A stretch of DNA of 64,000 nucleotides from Thuidium tamariscinum (Eukaryota > Streptophyta > Bryopsida > Hypnales > Thuidiaceae): contig OX344751.2 in assembly GCA_947034885.2 (NCBI GenBank), forward strand, positions 18,352,001 to 18,416,000. Reading direction: 5' to 3'. Below are positions 12,433-23,766 of the stretch, one piece after another (within the stretch, counting starts at the first letter, position 1; the number at the start of each line of letters is the position of its first letter). The position numbers and the translations under genes were made by a program. Under the pieces are notes generated by a model. It did no database searches. It was not told the DNA's origin and saw only the letters and a program-made list of their open reading frames with translations.

Positions 12433-12853
12433 ACCCCAGTAGAAAGATTGCAGAATCTGTCTATGACAGTTCTGCAATCTTTCAAGAGCAGAGGTATGTG
12501 CTCCGCTCTTCAAACTCTCTATCCGCTAGAGAATTTCTCTCTTAGCCAACCATAAAACTCATTTTCCAGCCAGTAAGTGGAATGTTATCTCATATTCCAG
12601 CCAGCAAACGATTCTCCAGGAATGTTTCAACTTCACGGTATCCTCAGCTTCTTCACAATCTCCAAGGTCTAGGCGGCATGACGAATCTCCACCTCCTATC
12701 AGCGTAGTAATGATTCTACCTTCCAGGGTCCTACAAGTCCTCCTCAATTTCTTGTACTGAACCAATTTGCAATAGTTTTGTCATACAACAAATTCCTTGT
12801 TAGCTAGCTTCTAGAAATAGAATTTCAGTTACAAAGATCGATCGGCTCTCGGT

Positions 12854-13982
12854 ATGGGTAAAAATCGACAGCCCCGACAGACGAGACATCCCAGACCCTT
12901 CCCAGGGGTTTACCGGAGGTCTAAAATTGACGAACACTCCGGTTTAAGCATACCCCATGGCAAGTGGGAACCACGGATGAAGCCACCCCGAGAGCAGTCG
13001 AGCCCCAAGGAAAAGCTTATTCACGACCATCTTCCTCTTGGTGGATACGATACTCCTGAAGAGGCGAAGATTGTTCATGACATCGCGGCTTTTTATTATG
13101 GAAAAGCTGAAGGAGAATTGGCCCTTCCAGACGGTCAAGTGTTCTCCATTCCTGCCATGACTGAGAAGGAGAGGCAGGGTCTCCACGGCATGGAGAAAAG
13201 GCAGTGGGTCTGTCGCAAAGCAAGGGAGGTCTTTCAGGATTTTCAAAAGGCACTGAAAGCTGCAGCAAGCACGCCAAACGGTGCATTGTTGTCCTCCGAA
13301 GCTGCGACGATAGTTGCTGCTTCTTCCCCAGAGATTCCTGGAAGCCCACAGCTTGCATCTCCTTCGCCCGAAGATTGCACACTCAATCCAATATTTGAAA
13401 ATCTGCAATTTGACAATTTTGAAACAAGGCAAGGAAACCCAACCCATGATTTATAGTTGTCATTGACTTAGCTTGGATCTTGTTGCCCTTCTCAGTGTTT
13501 CCATGACTCCACCGATGACCTAATTATGACCTATTTCTCAACCAAACCCTGAAAGATTCTTGTGGATTCTAGCCATTTTTCCATAGTGAACTTGACTGTT
13601 GAAAATGGCAACAAGTTCCGCAATTGTATTCTGTTCTATATAGGACTCTGATTGCAGTCTATTCTTGACCTAATACTACCAATAGAATTAACATGGGTTG
13701 AATTGAATTCACAGGAGTGGGTTCCCTACCTCACTGGATTTACTCTCGCTGCCGAGTTTGTCGTGGGATGAGGGGGATGCTCTTGGATCAACCTCAATGG
13801 AAATGCACCATCTACAGCGACAACTGTGGGAATCCCAGTGCAAGATTTCTGAGCTGCAACAGCAACTGGGAGTGTGTCAGATGCAGAATGTGGAGCTGCA
13901 ACGTCAAATGGAGTGTGTCAGAAGCGAACTCCAACAACGTTGTTGTTGTTTTTGCGTGCAGGAGCCATATTGGATTCCCTGA
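12854..13982 (+). CDS. Divergent AP2/ERF-like protein with C-terminal coiled coil (copy B, intact)
   Basis: Two coding exons: 12854-13428 (phase 2) and 13715-13982, joined by a GC-AG intron (AAG|GCAAGG ... CACAG|G), giving 280 residues. Residues about 18-85 look like an AP2 fold: F-P-G-V-Y-R-R, then G-K-W-E-P-R-M-K, an acidic/basic insert, L-P-L-G-G-Y-D-T-P-E-E-A-K-I-V-H-D-I-A-A, matching the strand and helix pattern of AP2/ERF DNA-binding domains (GVRxR...GKW..EIR...LGTYDTxEEAAxAYDxAA). The middle is Ala/Ser/Pro-rich. The second exon carries heptad Leu/Gln repeats (H-L-Q-R-Q-L-W-E and then E-L-Q-Q-Q-L), a likely dimerising coiled coil. The likely role is a nuclear transcription factor. The ATG is the first in frame after an upstream stop. 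The AP2 assignment is by motif and needs a profile search. Confidence 0.6.
13429..13714 (+). other. Predicted GC-AG intron of AP2-like copy B
   Basis: The donor AAG|GCAAGG keeps the rest of the U1-binding consensus, and the acceptor is TTCACAG. The phase (2) fits both sides exactly. The equivalent positions in copy A (4058-4372) have the same GC donor. No GT donor in the right phase was found before the stop that follows. Confidence 0.55.
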
Positions 13983-15740
13983 CAATCTGTAAATTTTAGA
14001 TGCGAATTGTAAACAGCATCTCATGGAGCCCATCTAAAGTCGTGCTTCTGGTTTGATTTAGTTTCGAGTTTGAGATGAGATGGATTAAGGATAGTCACTT
14101 GACATCCTTAGAAAGTCCATGATTCATCGAAGTACTGTACATACAGAAGAATGATCCATTGTTTCAGCAATTTGTGATTTTCCAAGTTTGAAGTGATGAC
14201 ATATTGTGCATTGTGTAAAGAGAAACAAGCACAAATGAGCATGTTATTGTTTGAATTTGAAACCAAATTGAAGTGTTTCTTACATGGACAACTATTGATG
14301 AGTGATGAGTAAGGGCATAGTGAAAGTAGGATGGATAATGTTTGGTATGCAAATGTTTTCTCCTAATTGAGTTCAATTTTATATGTTTAATTTACATGTC
14401 CAACTCAAAGCTTATACTTTTGATTTGTTGGAGAGACAAGACTTGAAGATATGGTCACATTGTGTTCAAAAGTATATTGATCCACTTTCTCTTATCATAG
14501 TATTCTTCTTCAGTCTTCGAAGATTCATTAATATTCAATGCATTAATCTTTTTCTAGATAGTTTGAACATTTTTTCTTGTATCTTTGTACAAATTTTATA
14601 TTATTGAATTGAATGACCTCAAATTGGTCATAGAAGACTTTTCTTATAGAATTTATTTTTTCATTTTTGCCTTTATTTATGAACTAAATTAGTAAACCAT
14701 GACTACAAAATTTGAAAAAACATAACAAATTTTTGGCTAAATCTACAATAGTTGCAACAACTTGGATTAGATGTTCCTTCCTCCTTCCCTCCTAAGAAAA
14801 AAGAATGCTAAATATCTATTTCAAAGAGACTAGATACCTCAAGATTGCAATCACCTACTAAGTAATCAATCCTCTAGCTTAGCCAACATCTGCAAGGTGG
14901 GACCAAACACCAAACTTTGAATTCATATATGCAATGAAGCTTATCTTTTGAGCACATTAGATCATTTGTGGATACCTAGCTCAACAAATGCATTTAAAGT
15001 GGGTACATCCAAAAGCACCACAAATTGATATTATGCCTAGTTACTATTAATAGTCTATTTAAAATTTTCATATAGTCTTGCCGTTGACAAGTGAAAGCAC
15101 ATTCCAATTGCACTAAAGAACGCTACATTTGGATATATAATATACAAAAGTTAGTAAGGATCAAAGTTTGTCTCTAAAAGCACTCCATTCAAATACCTAA
15201 TAGTATTTGAATACTACTAGGTATATAACTAATTTTGAAAATGTTCATAGACTATAGATGGCACTTTAAGGTTAGTTGTGATTTAAGGTGTACCCACCTT
15301 AGATTGTAATTCCAATCAAATTTATAAAAGGCAACCCATTCCTAATCAATCCCCCATTATAGAAGGGTAGGGTGGTTTATTTTTTATTATTTTGGACACA
15401 ATATAATTGGGTGGAATTATACTTTTGCATGGTGAGGTGGCCACATACATATGAAGCACTCTTGATTGGTGTTACAATTTTTCTATCCTAGTTATGGAGC
15501 ACTCTAGGTTTTATAACCAACCCTTGGTTGCAAATAGGATGACCTATATGACAAATATGAGATGGACAGAATCTTCACCTAAAAAATTCATGATAATTTT
15601 GTTTTGGGAAATAAAATTCTGAAAAATATGGAACCCTTTTCCACATCTATTTTTGTAGATGGAAAATAAATTTCCCCTCAATATATCTGCACTGTCTCCA
15701 GGTATGCACGATTGCTTATTTGATCAGAAATGGATTGCCT
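13983..15740. other. Duplicated 3' flank and AT-rich spacer
   Basis: 14070-14270 matches 4700-4920 behind copy A. The block at 14560-14780 (AGATGTTCCTTCCTCC) resembles 7620-7680. Beyond that I see AT-rich spacer only. Confidence 0.4.
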
Positions 15741-16240
15741 CCCTTAGGGTTGGTTTTTGTTTCCGGCTGTTGTTTGATAACTCATTTTGCTTCTCCATTC
15801 GCTATTTACCGTAGTTTTGTTTTTTAATTTTCTTATTGTCAGTGCAGAGGTGGACTGATCGTGAATTTGAGCAGCACTCACTCCACGAAAGAGGGAATGG
15901 AGCCAAGGTTCATGAAAAGAAGCAAGTGAAAGTCGGAACTGCAGCGCTTGAAGACTTCTCCTGGTCTGGTAAATGAACCTGCTTGGCATGCTGAAAATCC
16001 TATCGCCCAAGAAGGAACAGCCCGGGAGGTCCTGTACTTACAATATCTGCTTCAGTCAAAGATTTGCCTTGGTGCCCAATATTTTAGAAGGTTGAGAATG
16101 GTCCTACTAAATACCAGTGTTATGACTGCTCAATATGAAGGTTGATTGCACTAATTTCTATGCATATCATTAATGGTGGAATCAAGAGGAATCTCGATAT
16201 GTAAATAATCATCCTTTGGAAAACCTCCGTATTTGAAATC
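15741..16240. other. Low-repeat stretch, no gene recognised
   Basis: Open frames exist on both strands (minus 15744-16010, plus 15948-16145) with higher GC than the surroundings. Neither shows a domain or convincing splice borders. It could be a gene fragment. Confidence 0.2.
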
Positions 16241-17040
16241 TCTCATCACGTGCAGCTTGTGAGCTGATTCAGTCTACTTCCTGGACCAAGTCGGGGGACG
16301 TTTGCGCTGCCTCCTCCTACAACAATGCGGCACGATTTAACAGGATGAGTGATTTCAAAACGCTGATTCGGTAACAGTATTTAGTTGTGGCCAATTTAGT
16401 GTTCGAGTTCATACTCAGTGTTGCAAACACTAGATTTAATTAAATTGGTGTGCTGTTTCACAGAAAAAGTCGCCCCTCAAAGCACGCAATGTGTACTAAC
16501 CGAATGCACTTATGGGCTAAAAAATAGTTTACTCCGGAGTAGTATTCTTTTGCTTCCCACTTCAGTTCTAAATGTATATTTCTTCCACCCGTTCACCCCC
16601 ATTGTCCCTGTTCCCCTTCGACCCACTCCAGTCGCCCATTCTTCCGACTAAGTCCCCCCAGTCCCCGACTAACAAAGTATTTACAGACAGTTTCGGTAAG
16701 CCAGTGGAGCGAACTGTGAAGCTTAATTAGTGGTCCATAGAACGAGTGGGTGAGGTCGTCTAAGTTCGTCTTCTCGAGCTATAGCTTGTGTTCTTGTGCT
16801 TGTCTGGCAGACTACTGCAAATTGGCTGCCGCAAAGCAGTCTGTGGTTGCTTTTTAGTTATTTTAGTTTCAATCGCATGTCAATGGCTCCAACAAGCGAT
16901 CGGTGTTGGACACGCTTCTTGCGGAGGAAGTCCTGGTTTGCACCTACAGGTATGTTTCATAACACAGTGATGGAATTGACTGTTCAAACTATCGAGATTA
17001 CAAGCATTATATTGCATTTCAAGCAAGTTTGTCTGTAAGA
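16241..17040 (+). pseudogene. AP2-like copy C: promoter and first exon only
   Basis: The CT-rich block (16570-16680), leader and exon 1 (ATG 16877, donor ACAG|GTATGTTTCAT after 16949) align with copies A and B, including the bases after the donor (AACACAGTGATGGAAT). The following exon-2, AP2 and zipper exons are missing; past 17040 the sequence is unrelated. It is an orphan promoter with a first exon, possibly still transcribed. Confidence 0.65.
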
Positions 17041-17166
17041 GATAATTTAGAAAGTTGTAAGACTTGTTCATCTAGTTTTTCAATTTCTCTTCTTGTGGTA
17101 GCAATTTTGAATGGAACATTAAAATTTCAACTTATAAATTGTTTCTCACACTTGTAGAAGTAATAA

Positions 17167-17276
17167 GGGGTGTCACGGCTCCTCAGAGAAACTCAATTTC
17201 TGAGGGAAACCCAAGTTGGTGAGATTTTTTGGGAGCCAATGAAAACTACCGTAGAATGGAGGAGCCGTGACACCCC
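17167..17276. mobile_element. MITE with GGGGTGTCACGG termini (110 bp)
   Basis: It starts GGGGTGTCACGGCTCCTC and ends GAGGAGCCGTGACACCCC, a perfect inverted pair. A further copy of the end, GTGCCGTGACACCTCC, lies at about 17503-17518, so the element may be a solo version within a 350-bp composite. A relative with the same termini is at 29845-29939. Confidence 0.7.
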
Positions 17277-19024
17277 TTTCTACTGTTCGCAACGATTCCC
17301 CAAGAATTTTTGGCTCGCACAGTTGGGTTGGGAGCTCTGATACTTGCGCTAAGTCGAGGGCTTCAAAAAATTCTTCAAGAAATTTTTCAAAAACACTGTT
17401 TCTTCACCCGCGGAGGAGAAGAAACGGCACTCCGTTTTCTCTGATAATTTCGTGTCAGCCTTTCGCACCACGTACTCTTTCCCAAAGAATTCTGTGGACT
17501 TCGGAAGTGCCGTGACACCTCCTAGTAGAGGAGTTGAATACAAACCCAATGTTTTGAAAATCATTGAATTTAAGTGATTTTTGAGAAAGTTGTAGGGTTT
17601 CTAAGTTTTCGTGAGTTTCTAGTTGAGTCCCTGGAGTGTACACACCAAATTCTGAAGATTTTTTGAAATCTAAGAAATTTGAAGATTCTGTTTTGGCATC
17701 TAAGAATTATATAGATTTTTGAAATCTAGGAAATTTGAAGATTTTGTTTTGAATTTAAAAAATATAAAGATTTTTAAAATCTAGGAATTTTGAACATTAT
17801 AAAAAAAAGATTGTGTGCAAAGTTTGAAATTTAGTTCTAGGAGCATTGTAGCTTGGATTTGAATAAAATTTGTACCTATTTCATGTGAATTTGCCAAAGA
17901 ACCTACTACTATACTTTGAGGGTAGATTCATTACATCCCACACAAAATCTTTTCTTTTTGCTTGAATTTGTTAATCCTATTTAGAATTTTTAGGATTGGA
18001 TATAATAATGTGATTGGGAATATTTCCTTAATTGTAGCTATTGCCATCTTGTTTACCTCATTGCAAGCTCAGCATGATGGAAGCTTTATAGAATTTTATT
18101 GTACAAGGCTAAATCAAGGTATAATTTTGCTTTACTTAAGGCTTTTGCTAGTAGGTTGTATATGAGTGCCTATGTCCAAGCTTTATCCATTCTAGGCCAT
18201 ACTATCAATTTTCAATCTAAAATCAAGGCTTTACAATCAAGTCTCAAGACTTTACAATATAATATATGGAATATTATTTTATATTATTTTTTGATTATTT
18301 GAAACACATAGGTAATATTATTTTTCATTTTTCATCAAAATCTTTATTAAAATTTCAATTTATTCTCGTTAATCTTTTCTACACCATTAAAATATGTTAT
18401 GCTATAATTTCTAAAATTTCTATTACAAGCCATATTTATTTATTTTTGAATTAATATTTAACAAATGTGACCCAAGCATAGAGTAGTGTAGTTCATTTGA
18501 CATTTGAAGTTCATATATTAATAGTCTAAAATAGGGTTTTTTATAGTTCAATGTTATTTAAGATTTTTCATTTTCTTAGATTTCTTGGTGATATACTTAT
18601 TGATTTTTTTTATTCACAGAGGATGACGAATGCATAAGTACATTGTTTTGTTAATTAAAGGTACTCAATTATTATTACAATCTTTGTAAAAATATTTTTG
18701 TTGATACTGAATTGCAGTATTGCACATACATGGAACAAAACATCAACATTTGGATGAAGTTGAAAATATTTTGCCAAAATTATAAGCTTGTAGCATTGGT
18801 GAGTATATAAGTTATTTGGTTTGTCATTAGCCCTTTTTTGGATATTTTATTTATTATTATTTATTTTTATCATTTGCTTTGAATTTTGATGATTAAAATT
18901 TTTTAAATGCAAATTGGACAAACAAGACAAGAAAACAAATGTTTTATTTCATTTGCATAAAGCCCTTGTCACGTCAAAGGTGCAATTTTGAAGAACATAC
19001 TTTGAAGCATGTTATCAAGATTGA
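17277..19024. other. AT-rich spacer with degenerate tandem repeats
   Basis: 17650-17800 holds three imperfect copies of a unit of about 55-60 bp built on GATTTTTGAAATCTAGGAAA. The remainder has no recognisable gene; frames at 17962-18302 are AT-rich shadows. Confidence 0.4.
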
Positions 19025-19275
19025 AGATTTACTTTTTAATGCTCATTATAATTTTGTAGGAATTCAAAAACCTATAATACATAATGCCTTGTCAATTGTA
19101 AAAATCAAATTATTTTAGAAATCTTTCATCTCAGAAGTAATGTCTCTGATTAAGAGATATTACTTTTGAGATGAAAGATTTTTAAAATAATTTGGTTTTT
19201 ACACTTGGCACGGCATTATGTATTTTAAGTTTTTGAATTCTTACAAAATTATAATGAGCATTAAGAGGTGAATCT
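19025..19275. mobile_element. Foldback MITE (251 bp)
   Basis: The left arm AATGCTCATTATAATTTTGT and the right arm ACAAAATTATAATGAGCATT are complementary. Pairing continues inwards through GGAATTCAAAAACCT, CATAATGCC and GAAATCTTTCATCTC to a short loop near 19140. Almost the whole length is a hairpin. Confidence 0.75.
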
Positions 19276-19345
19276 AATGTTAATATCATTTTTTTTAAAA
19301 CGCAAAACTAACTAAACGTGGTGTGCACAAAGAAGGAAGCAAAAT

Positions 19346-19619
19346 GACATTAGATGAAATTTGAGGGCATTAGGAGATTGCGGGTTTCCGGACTGCGGGA
19401 ATGCGGTTTTTGCCCTATGAACTCAAATCCTACATGGTCGCGACCCTGCCATGTAATAAATTTTTATTTTTTTTCAAGTTTTTTTTGGACTTACTTTCAT
19501 ATTTCAAGACCCAATTTTTTTTTTGGTTAAAGTCGGCCTGACAGCGGACACAGCATTGGGAGCCGTTTCAGAAACAGGCCCGAACAACCCTGTAATGCCC
19601 TCAGATTTCATCTAATGTG
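19346..19619. mobile_element. TIR element, ACATTAGATGAAATTTGAGG family (274 bp)
   Basis: The left end ACATTAGATGAAATTTGAGG pairs with the right end CCTCAGATTTCATCTAATGT, followed inwards by GCATTA/TAATGC. The interior is GC-richer, with TTTCCGGACTGCGGG. No ORF. Confidence 0.65.
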
Positions 19620-20049
19620 ACGTTTGGCATCAAATATAAATTTGAAAAACTTGCTTGGTAAGTGAAAATTCATTTATTTATTTTTATATTATATATTTAT
19701 AATATATTTTATTATTTTATTATTTAACAATTTGTATTTAGAATAATGATTGAAGTTTAATATATTTTTATATTTTTGTTTTACTAAGCATCAAATGATT
19801 TATTTATTATTATTTTATTGTTTTATTGTATAGATATAAGGATACCAAACTAGATTGCTACAAATAATATGAAAAATTGGTAGAACTTATTTATAGTGGT
19901 TTGTAGAATAATTTTTCTACAATTTTATGTCATTCATATGTAATGCATGAATGTTATGGAATAAAACCAAAGGAAGGTTGTAGGGGCAAATTTCCTTTTA
20001 CTGGAATTTTAATTACAAAGAATTACAATTGCAATGTACACTTTGATAA

Positions 20050-20249
20050 AATCCAAAAATCTGTTTCAGATTTCAAATCTTCAAAAAAAAGTTATGGACT
20101 AAATTCAAACCGGATGTTTCAAAGAACAATTTCTTTGAGATTTTCAAGATTGAAGGAAGATTTTCTTTGAAATGTTTAAAACATCTGGTTTGAATTTAGT
20201 CCATAACTTTTTCTTGGACATTTGAAATCTCAAATGAATTTTTGGATTG
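20050..20249. repeat. 200-bp inverted repeat (hairpin)
   Basis: The stem pairs AATCCAAAAATCTGTTTCAG-like sequence at the left with CTCAAATGAATTTTTGGATT at the right. The central part AGTTATGGACTAAATTCAAA matches its complement TTTGAATTTAGTCCATAACT exactly. The loop is near 20150. It is probably a small foldback MITE. Confidence 0.7.
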
Positions 20250-22676
20250 AAAACTTTACTTCATTACCTCACTTTTCATAATTTCAAGTTTTTTCAAAAA
20301 TGTTCAAGTACTATGGCTAAATGAAGCATGAAATTCAGATTTTAATACTATTTTTAGTCTTTCTTCACTATAACTATGAGCGATGGAATTACTTCTCCTT
20401 CCAATTCACAAATTCCATATGCATTATAAAGCCTACCACTATCCTACTTGTATAAAGACCTTCTCCTCATACCTCTACAATCACCAAATGTCAATGATCA
20501 AAGTCTTTCACATAGCTAATAAAAACAAGCATGGATGGAAGATGGTCATTGGACTAATTTGGGGCATTTTGGTTTTTTTCCCACAACTCAGTTGAAGCTT
20601 TTTAACCAAATTGTGGGAAAAAATATAGATTGACTACAAAACATCCAATTGTCATGATTAAGGGTCACTACAGTATTTCACCCATCATTATTTAACTCCT
20701 TCTATTTGACTTCTAGGCTATTGATGAGCATTTGACATTGTAATAGGAATAGGAGAAAAAAATTTCCTTTAGCAAAATAAAAGCAAACTTTGGGGTCCTC
20801 TTCAAGGTTGTGGAGAAGCCCTCTAGAGGCCTCGTTTTTTTCCTCTTGGATACATAAGGTTTGAAGGGGCAAATGAAGATATTCAATTACTTTTAAGATT
20901 GCCCATATGGCCTAATCATAGGTTGATGTAGCTTACAAGTTGGATAGGCAAGTTATTATTCCCCTTTCTTCTTCATACTTAGTATAGAATGAATAGTTTT
21001 TTCTGAAGACATATAGCAAATTGTATAAAAAAGATTTGGTAATGAAATTTTGCAAGGTTGTTTATTTTATTTTTGTGATTTCAAAATTCTATCACTCACT
21101 TGATTTAATTTTGTTATGAAAAATTTATATTTAAAAGAGTAAGAAAAATTTGGTTGTCACGAAGAATGAAGGCAAAATTTTCAAGGGTTGATAACTATGT
21201 GGGGGGTGAGTGCAAGAAATGTGTGTTCTATTTTTTGTCCCCTTAGCCTTGGATAAGTGGTTTTTTATTCATAACTTTTGCTTCATCTGTTCAATTTATA
21301 CAAAAATTGAAAGGAAGGTACATATAAAAGTTCTAAATATAATTTATTTTTTTGAAATTTTTTGAAATTCTTTTACTATTTTTAAATAGCCCTTGATTGG
21401 ATGTCTATTTTGGTCATTTTGGAGGATTATAGTCCTATTTTTGATCCAAAAATGAAAATTTTAAGCTTAAAATTGGCATGCATAGACATTTTCTAAATTT
21501 ACACAAAATAAAAAATAATTTTCTTTAAAATAATAAATTATCTACTTTCCACATGTGCTCAAAGTACAATACCAAGGTACACCTGTAGAGAACACAAAAT
21601 ATTTTTCTCAAAAATGAAAATGGTTGAAGAAAATCATCTTAAGATTAGAAAAAATGGATTTTTTTATTTTGTTTTTTTAAATTTTTTTACTACTTTTTTA
21701 AAATTAAACATCAAAGTGTCTATTTTCATTGTATTTTTCATTGTGCTTTTTTTGTGCATAACTTTTAGAGTTAAATTTTATTAGATCTCAATTTTAAGAG
21801 ACACAATATTCTCATTTTTCTTCAAATTATTCATATTTTATTTTATTTAATAAAATATTCCAAAAGTCATAGGACTCATCAAAATAGGCCATTTTGAGAC
21901 AAAACCGGTAAGTGATTCTTATGTCCAACAAACCTAGAAAGGAAGAATTTTCTTATAAGATTTAATGTGATTATGTATGAAATTGTTTATTTTTCAAAGA
22001 ACTATCATTCACTTAATTTAGAATTAAAATTAAAAAGTTATGAATTTAGAAGTGAGGTAGAGAACAATTGCCTTTCATTTCATATGACTTACTAGAAGCC
22101 CTATGTTTTCTTGAAGTAAGAACTCTTGATCTGACAACATTTCTTAAAACCAATTGTTTCTTAAAAACTCTTAATTTGACAACGTTTGCTCAACATTATA
22201 AAGATAAAATAATAAAATAAATATGGAGAAATTGATCAAAGCAATAAAATTGATTAAACATTAAAGAAAAAACAAACCTAATGGTAGGCTTTTTGTGAAG
22301 TTGCTAAATGGACCTTGGATTATATTTAAATTTGTACTTGCATGCCAAAGGAGTGAACTAATCCCCTATATCCATCCAAGTAAATCAATACAATCAATCA
22401 TGATAAAAGGACAAGGAAGACAGTTCCCATTGGTGGACAGAAGCTCATGTATTTGAATCAAAAGCATTTTATAATTACACATTTACCTGTTTATTCAAAC
22501 ATACTTACTTGAGAAATTCACATCAAATGGTGACCTCTTCTGTCAGGATTTGTGTACTAAGAGTAGCCTCCCTATTGTGTTAGTAATTAGCTTACGATGT
22601 CAAACTAGAAAGGCCCTATAAAGGGTTCGTTTTTTCTCTCATGAAACAAAAGTTGTTGCCAAGTCATAGACTTGGT
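20250..22676. other. AT-rich repeat desert
   Basis: No gene. Diffuse similarity to the GGGTCATTGC family interiors is visible at 21240-21480 (CATAACTTTTGCTTC, AAATGAAAATTTTAAGC), suggesting decayed element copies. Confidence 0.35.
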
Positions 22677-23766
22677 GGGTCATTGCACAAAAGACCTGTA
22701 CTATTTGTTGCGTTTCGTCACGCCCTAGTTTTTGATTTTTTTTTGGGCCATAACTTTTGTGTTTTAGCTCCAAATGACTCAAAATTTATAGGGAAGCTAC
22801 TCATAGCTATTATGTATCTAAAATGAATTTTGGAGATTTTTTAAAAATAATTTATTATTTTTAAATAGCCCCGAAAATTTCTCATAGTACTTGATTTAAG
22901 GGTTTTTAGCACCCCGTTTCTCCAAAAAAACGAATTTTGACCTAAAATTTGGAGAGGATGGTCTCTTAATAGACTTATAGCTACTGTCCAAAGTAATTCT
23001 AAAAATATTTATTTTTATGTGTTGTAGAAGTCCACAAAAAGAGCTTCATTCTGCATTTTTTTCCAAAGGTATAAAACATTATTTTGGTGAGTTTTTTGGT
23101 CAAATCTCATCACCAAAAAGTTTTTTCAAATTTTGTATTTTTTTGTATTTTACTTTTTTAAATCCTATTTTTTACAAATAAAAATGTCATAAGGTGTATT
23201 TTCTTCACCGGAACTTTGGACATAGAATTCTCATAGAATTCTGGTGAAGAAAATACACCTTGTGACATTTTTATTTGTAAAAAATAGGATTTAAAAAAGT
23301 AAAATACAAAAAAATACAAAATTTGAAAAAACTTTTTGGTGATGAGATTTGACCAAAAAACTCACCAAAATAATGTTTTATACCTTTGGAAAAAAATGCA
23401 GAATGAAGCTCTTTTTGTGGACTTCTACAACACATAAAAATAAATATTTTTAGAATTACTTTGGACAGTAGCTATAAGTCTATTAAGAGACCATCTTCTC
23501 CAAATTTTAGGTCAAAATTCGTTTTTTTGGAGAAACGGGGTGCTAAAAACCCTTAAATCAAGTATTATGAGAAATTTTCGGGGCTATTTAAAAATAATAA
23601 ATTATTTTTAAAAAATCTCCAAAATTCATTTTAGATACATAATAGCTATGAGTAGCATCCCTATAAATTTTGAGTCATTTGGAGCTAAAACACAAAAGTT
23701 ATGGCCAAAAAAAAAATCAAAAACTAGGGTGTGACAAAAGGCTTTAAATCTTTCGTGCAATGACCC
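22677..23766. mobile_element. 1.09-kb near-perfect foldback element, GGGTCATTGC family
   Basis: It begins GGGTCATTGCACAAAAGACC and ends TCGTGCAATGACCC. The two arms (about 22710-23215 and 23235-23740) are complementary almost base for base, with a short spacer around ACTTTGGACATAGAATTCTC. TGGT flanks both ends (22673-22676 and 23767-23770) as a likely 4-bp target duplication. Interior words (GACATTTTTATTTGTAAAAA, GATGAGATTT) are shared with the 733-bp elements. High arm identity implies recent origin or gene conversion. There is no ORF; a read-through transcript would fold into a stem of about 500 bp. Confidence 0.85.

Noticed and set aside
12944..13447. Minus-strand frame of 167 codons over the AP2-like exon
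   Set aside because: Antisense shadow; the plus frame carries the AP2-like motifs and the splice-compatible phase.
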